From contig DAJW01000033.1 in NCBI GenBank assembly GCA_002496485.1, positions 1-11,721 on the forward strand: a DNA stretch of 11,721 nucleotides, read 5' to 3'. Position numbers and translations under genes: made by a program. How positions within the stretch are numbered: position 1 is the first letter of the stretch; each line of letters opens with the position of its first letter. Source of the DNA: Euryarchaeota archaeon UBA36 (GTDB lineage Archaea > Thermoplasmatota > Poseidoniia > Poseidoniales > Thalassarchaeaceae). The notes beneath the pieces were generated by a model. It saw only the letters and a program-made list of their open reading frames with translations, had not been told where the DNA came from and did not search any database. Below, piece by piece: positions 5,610 through 11,721 of this stretch.

Positions 5610-7664
5610 ATGAGAGAAACTTCTCGTTTTTATACAGCATTGTTGCTTACTCTAATATTTTTATTATCTGGTTGTACATCCTCAAACAATGATTCAGAAA
5701 AGAATGAAGGAACAGATATTACGGAAATAAAAGCCGATGAAATAGAACAAATTTCAGAAATCGGTAAAGATACCATAACAAAAATAAATGTCCCAAGTTT
5801 AGACTATTGTGATAATACGAATCCTCATCATTGCCTGCTTCCATTTCCTTCAGGAGCATTCTTAGTACCAGATAACGAAACTTCCACTGGATATAGACTC
5901 CATATTCCAGGAAAAGCAATACCCGACTCAAACTCTGCAATTTCTACAGCCTTTCCGATGATTAATTCAAGAGATGGAAACTCTCCTTCGACCCAAATTT
6001 TCACCAGTTTTAATGAAACCCCAAATCTCAATGGAATCGCTAATCAAAATGAAATTTCTATTTCACTAAATCCAAATCATGAAACCGTTTTGCTGAATAT
6101 GGATACAGGAGAAATTCTTCCTCATTGGGTTGAAGAATCATCCAGAAAACAGGATGATGAGACTACTTTAATCCATATCAGAACTATAAGAGGGCTAGAT
6201 CATAATTCCAAATATGCAGTTGCATTCAGAAATTTAGTTGATGATTCAGGAGAAAAAATAAATCCATCTTTAGCATTCAAGTCATTAAGAGACGGAGACT
6301 TAACTGATTCGAATCAAATTGAAAACATGAGAGAAAGTTATGAGATTATGTTTTCATCACTAGAAAAAATTGGCGTATTGCGTGGTAGTTTGCAATCGGC
6401 ATGGTGGTTCCATACTGCATCCACGAATTCAATAACTGAAGATCTAATCACCATTCGAGACGACGCTTCAGATAAACTAGGAGATTCTGGAATCGGGTGC
6501 AATGTAACACAGGTCATTGACAACTTCGGTGAAGACAATTCGACTTTTCGGCTTATCAAAGGGACAATAGTTACCCCTCATTATCTAAAGACTGTAACTC
6601 CTCTACCACCCACCGAAATGAAAAGGAATTCTGATGGAGCTCCACAATTTACATTTTATACCGAAGTTACATTCACACTCCTAATTCCTCAATCAGCAGC
6701 AATTTCTAACACACCGGCCCCATTGGTAGTTTTAGGTCATGGTTTCATGGGAGATGGTGAAGGAATTGTCGCTGGACTAAGGGAATGGTCAAATCAATTC
6801 GGCTACTCTACAATTGCCACTGACTTCAAGGGTTGGAGCTCAGATGGAGATTATGATGCCATCACTTTCGGGTTACTAAATATTAATTACCTTCAGCACC
6901 AATCTGAGAGACTACAACAATCTGTTGTAAACCATTTAGCCATGATTAAAACGATTAAGGGGGTATGTTCGGATTTAGAAGAATTTTATCATAATAATAT
7001 TAACCTCGTCGACTCAAGTGGAGATTTAAACTATCTCGGAATCTCATTAGGGGCAATTAGGGGCCCTTCCATGCTATCTTTAATACCTGAACTCAACAAT
7101 GGGGTATTATTTGTAGGCGGATCATCATTTAGTTTTATAGCGGAAAGATCTACGCAATATACGCAGTTTGAAGAATTATTTGGTAGCGTAATTGCTTACC
7201 CTTCTACAAATGATAGATCAATACTAATAGCACTTTGCCAATCAATGTGGGATGCCACTGAACCTGAAACTTATCTCCCCTTCCGAGGAGGTGGATTAGA
7301 TGGAAAACTAAACCAGTATGAGATACTGTATATTGTTTCTATTAATGATGCTCAAGTTTCTATTTTGTCCGCAGATCGAGCTGCCAGAACTGCAAATCTG
7401 GTAAATCTCGAAAATTCAACATATCACCCCTACGGCCTCGAAAAAGATATGGCGCCCTATTCATCATCAGGAATAGTGTATTTTGATGGTGGATTTCCAC
7501 AAGTACCAAGTGGCAATATTCAGGGCCCAATGGAATATCATTCTCTTGCACATAATCAAGTATTGGTTTACGAAGGAGCAGTTGATTTAGCCCATGAATA
7601 TCTCGAGTCTGGAAATATTACCGATACCTGCTCAGGAAAGTGTTATTTTGAAGGAGTTTGGTAG
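5610..7664 (+). CDS. Secreted lipoprotein, alpha/beta-hydrolase fold (esterase/lipase-like)
   Basis: A 684-residue probable extracytoplasmic hydrolase. ATG 5610 is chosen because it gives a textbook lipoprotein signal: charged N-terminus, hydrophobic core (8-19) and lipobox LSGC with the acylated cysteine at C22, then a Ser/Asn/acidic linker. The frame runs back to a TTG at 5538, but that puts 24 extra polar residues before the signal. An N-terminal domain contains CLLPFPSGAFLVPDN, a motif I associate with the N-terminal region of bacterial secreted lipases of the VolA / Lipase_bact_N type. The hydrolase core shows VVLGHGFMGDGEG (oxyanion HG at H377-G378) and the nucleophile elbow GISLG with S479. 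The acid and histidine of the triad are not certain; H residues in the MEYHSLAHNQ segment near the C-terminus are candidates. Likely substrates are esters or lipids outside the cell, which is inference. It is the last gene of the plus-strand run. Confidence 0.78.
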   Translation: MRETSRFYTALLLTLIFLLSGCTSSNNDSEKNEGTDITEIKADEIEQISEIGKDTITKINVPSLDYCDNTNPHHCLLPFPSGAFLVPDNETSTGYRLHIPGKAIPDSNSAISTAFPMINSRDGNSPSTQIFTSFNETPNLNGIANQNEISISLNPNHETVLLNMDTGEILPHWVEESSRKQDDETTLIHIRTIRGLDHNSKYAVAFRNLVDDSGEKINPSLAFKSLRDGDLTDSNQIENMRESYEIMFSSLEKIGVLRGSLQSAWWFHTASTNSITEDLITIRDDASDKLGDSGIGCNVTQVIDNFGEDNSTFRLIKGTIVTPHYLKTVTPLPPTEMKRNSDGAPQFTFYTEVTFTLLIPQSAAISNTPAPLVVLGHGFMGDGEGIVAGLREWSNQFGYSTIATDFKGWSSDGDYDAITFGLLNINYLQHQSERLQQSVVNHLAMIKTIKGVCSDLEEFYHNNINLVDSSGDLNYLGISLGAIRGPSMLSLIPELNNGVLFVGGSSFSFIAERSTQYTQFEELFGSVIAYPSTNDRSILIALCQSMWDATEPETYLPFRGGGLDGKLNQYEILYIVSINDAQVSILSADRAARTANLVNLENSTYHPYGLEKDMAPYSSSGIVYFDGGFPQVPSGNIQGPMEYHSLAHNQVLVYEGAVDLAHEYLESGNITDTCSGKCYFEGVW

Positions 7665-7666
7665 AT

Positions 7667-8470
7667 TCAAATATTTTTTTTTAGAATTATTTTGAATGCT
7701 CGTACGTAATCCTTTCTATGGAAAAATGACAATAATTTTGCAGTAATCTTCATTTTCTTAAGTCCCGATTGATTTTTGACTCCTTCTTTATTAATATAAT
7801 TACAAAATCCAGGAAATATATAATTAGAAATATCAATAATTTCGGCTTCAAAAACATCCATTTCATTTATTTCAAGTTCAAAATCTCTTATGGTCATTAA
7901 ATTTTTTTTATCAATATGAAAGAATTTTGTAATCAACGAATTCATTATTTTTTGAGGCCATTTCAACATCTTTTCTGTTGGAAATAAATCAATCATACCC
8001 AATGCTCCACCATCGCCCAGTAAATCAATTGAGTCCCGGATAAATTTAATCCGTGTTTCGAAGTGATAAGCGCAATCTAAAGCTATAATCTTATCAAATT
8101 TTTTTGAATTAAATCTAGATATATCTGCTGAAGTGCCAGTGAATAGTGAAATTTTTTTTGCTAATTTTTCCTTCGAAATTCTAGATTTCGCATATTCATT
8201 TTGAATTTCTGAAGGATTTAATCCCACAATAGAATCAATATCAAAATAACTATGCCATAATAATAACTGCTCACCCAGGCCAAATCCGACGTCTAAAAGC
8301 CTATCTTTTTTCGACAATTCTAGAGATTTCCCAAGTTCTATTGCTAGGTTTCTTCCTGCTTTGGAATATGAATGATTTCCATGCCAGTATCCTAAATTAG
8401 CCCAAGATAATCCATATTTTTCTTCATCATTCAATTTCAATTCATCTAGTCCGAAGAAATTTTCATACAT
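7667..8470 (-). CDS. Class I SAM-dependent methyltransferase, small-molecule type
   Basis: A 267-residue cytosolic methyltransferase with a Rossmann SAM-binding fold. Motif I is LLDVGFGLGE (58-67, glycine loop after D60). Strand beta-2 ends IVGLNPSEIQ (81-90), with Asn where many members have an acid; this GxNxSxxQ variant is seen in methyltransferases of natural products, quinones and isoprenoids. FDKIIALDCAYHF (125-137) and LGDGGALGMIDL (151-162) are motifs IV and V. The N-terminal NLGYWHGN is also common in that group. The C-terminal third is rich in Lys and hydrophobic residues. The substrate cannot be told from sequence. It starts at ATG 8470, only 3 bases after the dehydrogenase stop, so it is probably co-transcribed with it. 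Its TGA lies 2 bases from the stop of the convergent lipoprotein gene. It need not belong to the acyl-CoA pathway upstream. Confidence 0.82.
   Translation of the reverse strand: MYENFFGLDELKLNDEEKYGLSWANLGYWHGNHSYSKAGRNLAIELGKSLELSKKDRLLDVGFGLGEQLLLWHSYFDIDSIVGLNPSEIQNEYAKSRISKEKLAKKISLFTGTSADISRFNSKKFDKIIALDCAYHFETRIKFIRDSIDLLGDGGALGMIDLFPTEKMLKWPQKIMNSLITKFFHIDKKNLMTIRDFELEINEMDVFEAEIIDISNYIFPGFCNYINKEGVKNQSGLKKMKITAKLLSFFHRKDYVRAFKIILKKNI
7674..7682 (+). terminator. Oligo-T transcription terminator for the plus-strand gene run
   Basis: Nine consecutive T residues start 9 bases after the TAG of the lipoprotein gene (7662-7664). This is the kind of hairpin-less U-tract used by archaeal RNA polymerase. 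It lies inside the last codons of the convergent methyltransferase gene, where the same bases read as AAA AAA AAT on the minus strand (Lys-Lys-Asn). Confidence 0.6.
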
Positions 8471-8473
8471 AAT

Positions 8474-9358
8474 TCAGAAATCCCTTCGTTCCCTTTTTTC
8501 ACCATCAGTCCAGTCATAAATTCCCTTTCCAACTTTCTTACCAATTTCTCCCCTTTCAACTAACTTATCCAACAACGAATGCGGCCTATATCTTTGGTCA
8601 TCTAGTTCAGCTTCTAAACTGTTCAGAATATCTCTTCGAACATCAAGGCCCACTAAATCACTCAGCTCAAGGGGTCCCATTGGATGATTGTATCCAAGTC
8701 TCATTGCATAGTCAATATCTTCTGCAGAAGCCACACCTTCATCTAGCATCCTAATTGCTTCGTTACCTAAAACTACTCCCAGTCGACTAGTTGCAAACCC
8801 AGGCGTGTCGGAGACCAATATTGTCTTCTTACCCATTTCCCGACCTACTAATGTAGCAAATTCAATAGTATGTTGATCGATTTTTGGGTGCTTAACTAAT
8901 TCGAGCAAACTCATCAAAGGTACCGGATTAAAGAAATGCATACCAATTACTCTATTTGGAAACTTAGTCGAATTAGCAATTTTTGAAATTGATAATCCAG
9001 ATGTATTTGTAGCCAAAATAGTCCCTTTATCGGTTATCTGATCTAATTTTTGAAAAATATTCCTCTTTAACTCTAAATTCTCTGGTACCGCTTCAATAAC
9101 TAAGTCTATTGATTCCATCAAATCATCTAGTTCATACAGTTGGTGCAATTTCGAATTCCATGAATTCATATCCTCAATAGTATTTTTTTGTAAATCTACA
9201 CCCTTCATCCAATAATCTTGTATGGATGAGTAACTTTTTTCTAACACACTCCTATTTACATCAAAAATCCATGTTTTCCATCCAGTCTGAGCGCAAACTT
9301 GAGCAATACCAGAACCCATTGTTCCGGCACCTATAACAGCTACAGACTGAATTCCCAT
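8474..9358 (-). CDS. 3-hydroxyacyl-CoA dehydrogenase, NAD-dependent, short (3-hydroxybutyryl-CoA dehydrogenase type)
   Basis: A 294-residue cytosolic enzyme oxidising 3-hydroxyacyl-CoA to 3-ketoacyl-CoA with NAD. The N-terminal Rossmann motif VAVIGAGTMGSGIAQ (6-20) starts right after the chosen start. Catalytic features visible are S120 in NTSGLS, H141 in MHFFNPVP and E153 in LLELV. The C-terminal helical domain has LGYNHPMGPLELSDLVGLDV and ends KVGKGIYDW. The usual active-site Asn of PGFxxNRL is Ser here (GFATSRLG, S191), a variant I recall in one bacterial subgroup. Start: ATG 9358 is 1 base after the upstream gene's TGA and has GGAG (9371-9368) 9 bases before it. In-frame ATGs at 9373, 9415 and 9418 would overlap that gene and add residues before the Rossmann strand. 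Its place beside an oxygenase and an enoyl-CoA hydratase suggests a catabolic CoA-thioester pathway, comparable to PaaH or Hbd. Confidence 0.92.
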   Translation of the reverse strand: MGIQSVAVIGAGTMGSGIAQVCAQTGWKTWIFDVNRSVLEKSYSSIQDYWMKGVDLQKNTIEDMNSWNSKLHQLYELDDLMESIDLVIEAVPENLELKRNIFQKLDQITDKGTILATNTSGLSISKIANSTKFPNRVIGMHFFNPVPLMSLLELVKHPKIDQHTIEFATLVGREMGKKTILVSDTPGFATSRLGVVLGNEAIRMLDEGVASAEDIDYAMRLGYNHPMGPLELSDLVGLDVRRDILNSLEAELDDQRYRPHSLLDKLVERGEIGKKVGKGIYDWTDGEKRERRDF

Positions 9359-9359
9359 A

Positions 9360-9905
9360 TCATTCTGCTCCATATGCAGCAAGAGCAGCTTGGAAAAGCC
9401 TTTGTCTAGGGACATCATGTTCTAGGAAACATGTAAATGGTGCCACATCCTTTAGTAACTCAATCGATGATACATATGCACCATATCCATACGGATTCAT
9501 TTCCTTCATTTTTGGAATTTCAATTCCGAGTTTAGATAGGCCTTTCCTCGTATTTTCATCATATATTGAATAGGTATGATGAGTGAAATGAAGGTAAGCG
9601 GAAAGTCTTTCAATATCGGATTTGGCGTTTTCTGTCAAACTCTCAATAAGTAAAGTATCTGGATATCTTATAGCGTAAAGAGAAAGTAAAACCTCTCTTT
9701 GTGTTTCTTCACGCCAATCTCTTTTTTCTTTTCCCATCCATTCATCAATCATATCTAACATTTCGGGAGTGTATGGCCTTCTAACTAGATACAATAATTC
9801 TTCATATGACTCCGCATCTTGATTTTTAGAGTGATGATAAGAATTAAAGTAATCAATAAGGCCATCGAAAAAAGGCATACATCTATCCCGATTAAACTGA
9901 AGCAT
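9360..9905 (-). CDS. Uncharacterised helical protein between the oxygenase and the dehydrogenase
   Basis: I do not recognise this protein. From ATG 9905 it has 181 residues, acidic overall and soluble, with no signal peptide or membrane segment and mostly helix-forming composition. Recognisable stretches are FFDGLIDYFNSYHHSK, YEELLYLVRRPYTPEMLDMIDEW, LHFTHHTYSIYD and a C-terminal RQRLFQAALAAYGAE. Several His and acidic residues are present but no clear metal-binding repeat. The frame opens at ATG 9977, but that start overlaps the oxygenase gene by 53 bases and adds a low-complexity Gly/Asn leader; ATG 9905 leaves a 19-base gap and is preferred with modest confidence. The 1-base gap to the dehydrogenase points to one operon. 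Position suggests an accessory subunit or partner of the BoxB-like oxygenase, by analogy with non-catalytic PaaC in the PaaABCE complex. I see no direct sequence match to PaaC. Confidence 0.7.
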   Translation of the reverse strand: MLQFNRDRCMPFFDGLIDYFNSYHHSKNQDAESYEELLYLVRRPYTPEMLDMIDEWMGKEKRDWREETQREVLLSLYAIRYPDTLLIESLTENAKSDIERLSAYLHFTHHTYSIYDENTRKGLSKLGIEIPKMKEMNPYGYGAYVSSIELLKDVAPFTCFLEHDVPRQRLFQAALAAYGAE

Positions 9906-9924
9906 TGGAATGTATTGCAAATTT

Positions 9925-11067
9925 TCACTTCCCCTTCCATTCCCGATATTGAATCCATTCTTGTTCCATATATTCATTTACTAGCTTATGTTCATCTTCA
10001 TCTGTAGGCAATACAGTGGACAAATATTCTTGATACTGTTCATCACCACCTCCAAATTCTTCACCTTCAACTGTATAGTTATTACCAGCATATTTCCCAA
10101 TATTTCGATTGAATTTATCAGATGGAATAAACAATTCAGGCTCTCCATCCTTCCTTGCTTTACTTATTCTGCGCATTTCATCTCGTAATTCCTGGAAATA
10201 CAGCTCTCTACTTGCTTCATTTAGATGATTTCTATCTGCCTCTGCTGAACTTTCTCTTTCGTCATATCTCCCCTTTATTCCATACACATATGCCCATTGT
10301 GCACTAGAGGAGTCATCGGTACCAAATAAATCAAGTCCCGTACTAACCCATTTGTTTACATATTTTTGAATTAGTTCACACGGAATAACTCCCTGCTTTA
10401 CCACTCTCCTTAGGCCATTAGCACCAGTTCCTAGATGGAATGATTCTTCTTTCAGCATTGGACCCATACTAGCAGCTAAGGGTTTGAAAGATGAGGTACT
10501 CAGCATCTTTAATTGATATTTTCCATCTCTATCGATAAAATGTGTAAACATGAAAAAATCCAACCAATGATCTATCGGCTCATTGAATGAACCTAATATT
10601 CTAGTTCCTTCTTGGGCATTTCTCTCAAGTAGCTTTGCTGCCTCTCTTACTCCTTGCTCCCCAAAAAAGGTACAGAGCAAATAGGCCATTTGCCACCCAT
10701 GCCTTTGCTCTTCGCACATTATCCTTAGGGCCGATTTTCTATCATATTCTGTCGGTGCTGACGCGAGTAAATGATTTTGTTGCTCAACACTAGCAAATTC
10801 AGTATCTCCTTGTACACTTACCATGTTAATTATGGCATCACGAATATTTTGCTGAGGAATTTGCATTCTCCTTTCCCACTTCGGCATTCCAGAAAAATCA
10901 CCAAATTCAATTTCATTTCCGGCAGTATCCCAATCGAACTTAATATCAAATCGATAATCACCTAGCCAAGAAGGATCAAATCCAATCCTAGTCTGCCATT
11001 CACTAAACTCTTGAATCCATGCCTCAAAATTAGTTGGATATTTTTCCACTACTTCTGTATCATTCAT
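9925..11067 (-). CDS. BoxB/PaaA-family di-iron oxygenase (acyl- or aryl-CoA epoxidase-like)
   Basis: A 380-residue ferritin-like di-iron protein. Relatives epoxidise CoA-bound aromatic rings using O2: BoxB on benzoyl-CoA, PaaA on phenylacetyl-CoA. Candidate iron ligands follow the four-helix pattern: E90 (QGDTEFAS), E120 and H123 (CEEQRH), an acid in DFFMFTHFIDRDGKYQL (D179 or D181), and E208 with H211 (LKEESFH). The FFMFTxFxDRDGKYQL wording is closest, as I recall, to BoxB. BoxB is usually about 470 residues and PaaA about 310-330, so this is an intermediate-length relative and the substrate is open. No BoxA- or PaaE-like reductase and no BoxC are in the window. The start is ATG 11067, 84 bases after the hydratase stop. 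The C-terminal 50 residues are acidic with a Gly-rich patch (EGEEFGGGDEQ). It heads the set oxygenase, unknown, dehydrogenase, methyltransferase. Confidence 0.8.
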   Translation of the reverse strand: MNDTEVVEKYPTNFEAWIQEFSEWQTRIGFDPSWLGDYRFDIKFDWDTAGNEIEFGDFSGMPKWERRMQIPQQNIRDAIINMVSVQGDTEFASVEQQNHLLASAPTEYDRKSALRIMCEEQRHGWQMAYLLCTFFGEQGVREAAKLLERNAQEGTRILGSFNEPIDHWLDFFMFTHFIDRDGKYQLKMLSTSSFKPLAASMGPMLKEESFHLGTGANGLRRVVKQGVIPCELIQKYVNKWVSTGLDLFGTDDSSSAQWAYVYGIKGRYDERESSAEADRNHLNEASRELYFQELRDEMRRISKARKDGEPELFIPSDKFNRNIGKYAGNNYTVEGEEFGGGDEQYQEYLSTVLPTDEDEHKLVNEYMEQEWIQYREWKGK

Positions 11068-11121
11068 GGTATACGGAATGAGGGTTCCATATTTCAGTTT
11101 GTGTCCGAACCTTCTTCAGAA

Positions 11122-11140
11122 ATAATTTAAAAAGTATAAT
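11122..11140 (-). promoter_or_regulatory. Possible TATA-like element before the oxygenase gene
   Basis: In the 84-base gap between the hydratase stop (11152) and the oxygenase ATG (11067), the minus strand reads ATTATACTTTTTAAATTAT. A TATA box centred near 11128 would put the transcript start near 11102, leaving about 35 bases of leader. The T5 run in the same stretch could instead help terminate hydratase transcripts. The evidence is composition only. Confidence 0.25.
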
Positions 11141-11151
11141 TCATATTCAAA

Positions 11152-11721
11152 TTATTCACCACTAAATCTTGGCGTTCTTTTTTCGACATATGCAGCAATT
11201 CCTTCTTTAGCATCTGAACTTTGGAACAAATCAGATTGTAATTCTCGTTCTAATGCTAAATGATATTCTAGGGGGATTTCTATGCCACTTTGCACACTTC
11301 TTTTTATATTTCCAATGGCTTTATTAGCCGCCATTGGAAGTGTAAATTGGCCCGCGTAATCAATAATGTCCTGATGGAAATCATCCAGGTTACCATCCCA
11401 TATGTCATGAACCAAGTCCATTTCTTTTGCTTCTTCAAATGAGAACTTTCTCCCAGTAACCATTATTTCCATAGCCTTTGCCTTACCAACAAGTCTAGCA
11501 AGTCTTGCTGTTCCACCGGTACCTGCGAGAACGCCAAGTGCCACTTCAGGGAGTCCAACCTGTCCAGAATCCTTCCTTGCAATTCTAATATCTGCAGCCA
11601 TTGCTATCTCCAATCCACCACCTACTGCATGACCATTCAATGCAGCAATTACGAGTTTAGGTGTTTGCTCAAGCCTACTCAATGTCTCGTTAGCATGTAA
11701 ACAGAAGAAATATTTGAATCC
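11152..11721 (-). CDS. Enoyl-CoA hydratase/isomerase (crotonase family), 5' end outside the window
   Basis: The C-terminal 189 residues of a crotonase-fold enzyme that adds water to trans-2-enoyl-CoA in beta-oxidation-type pathways. The frame is open to base 11721; about 70 N-terminal residues lie outside. An in-frame TTG at 11682 is internal to conserved sequence and is not a credible start. Partial residues 21-36 read PKLVIAALNGHAVGGG, including the oxyanion-hole glycine region. Both catalytic glutamates expected of a hydratase are present: E38 in GGGLEIAM and E59 in LPEVALGVLAGTGGT. The tail reads KEGIAAYVEKRTPRFSGE, the usual family ending. Having both glutamates favours true hydratase activity over isomerase or hydrolase relatives. 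It precedes the oxygenase on the same strand by 84 bases and supplies the step before the 3-hydroxyacyl-CoA dehydrogenase at 8474-9358. Confidence 0.93.
   Translation of the reverse strand, partial: GFKYFFCLHANETLSRLEQTPKLVIAALNGHAVGGGLEIAMAADIRIARKDSGQVGLPEVALGVLAGTGGTARLARLVGKAKAMEIMVTGRKFSFEEAKEMDLVHDIWDGNLDDFHQDIIDYAGQFTLPMAANKAIGNIKRSVQSGIEIPLEYHLALERELQSDLFQSSDAKEGIAAYVEKRTPRFSGE

Noticed and set aside
9359..9418. Earlier ATGs (9418, 9415, 9373) for the 3-hydroxyacyl-CoA dehydrogenase
   Set aside because: They extend into the upstream gene and add residues ahead of the N-terminal Rossmann strand. ATG 9358 directly follows the upstream stop and has GGAG 9 bases before it.
9819..10188. 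Plus-strand open frames opposite the oxygenase and the unknown gene
   Set aside because: Short, hydrophobic or low-complexity products that mirror real minus-strand coding sequence; no ribosome binding site or family similarity.
9925..11067. Annotation of the oxygenase as ribonucleotide reductase small subunit or rubrerythrin
   Set aside because: The E-x2-H pairs are shared with those ferritin-like families, but the FFMFTHFIDRDGKYQL segment and the acyl-CoA gene context point to the BoxB/PaaA group.
1..11721. CRISPR arrays, tRNA or rRNA genes, transposases, large direct or inverted repeats
   Set aside because: None seen on reading through. Intergenic gaps are all under about 90 bases and coding density is very high.

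Overview
The window looks like a piece of a low-GC, probably marine planktonic archaeal chromosome. The strongest evidence is a two-NBD ABCE1/RLI ribosome-recycling ATPase, a family found in archaea and eukaryotes but not bacteria. It sits among genes of bacterial flavour: GrpE, an acyl-CoA degradation cluster, a lipobox lipoprotein and a phytoene synthase. That mixture fits Poseidoniia-type euryarchaea (Marine Group II/III). This placement is an inference from gene content; no rRNA gene is present to confirm it.

The plus strand (1-7664) carries seven genes in one direction. They are the 3' end of sucD (succinyl-CoA ligase alpha), a squalene-synthase-like prenyl-condensing enzyme, a phytoene-synthase-like enzyme, ABCE1/RLI, grpE, a one-TM DUF1499-family protein and a large alpha/beta-hydrolase lipoprotein. 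Spacing is tight: the two prenyl synthases are 68 bp apart with the start chosen here, and the DUF1499 gene overlaps grpE. The run ends at an oligo-T tract at 7674-7682.

The minus strand (11721 down to 7667) carries five genes transcribed towards the first block. They are a 5'-truncated enoyl-CoA hydratase, a BoxB/PaaA-type di-iron oxygenase, an unrecognised helical protein, a short 3-hydroxyacyl-CoA dehydrogenase and a class I SAM methyltransferase. The first four look like an aerobic CoA-thioester degradation module: an oxygenase acting on an acyl- or aryl-CoA, then hydration and NAD-dependent oxidation of a beta-oxidation-like intermediate. The methyltransferase may be only a passenger.

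Two points stand out. The ABCE1 Fe-S domain has lost four of its eight usual cysteine positions while both ATPase halves remain largely intact, and its coding homology begins 26 codons before the first in-frame ATG, implying a non-AUG start or a one-base indel. The two different prenyl-condensing enzymes in tandem are the other notable feature. There is no gene-free stretch over 300 bases, and I saw no tRNA, rRNA, CRISPR array or insertion sequence.
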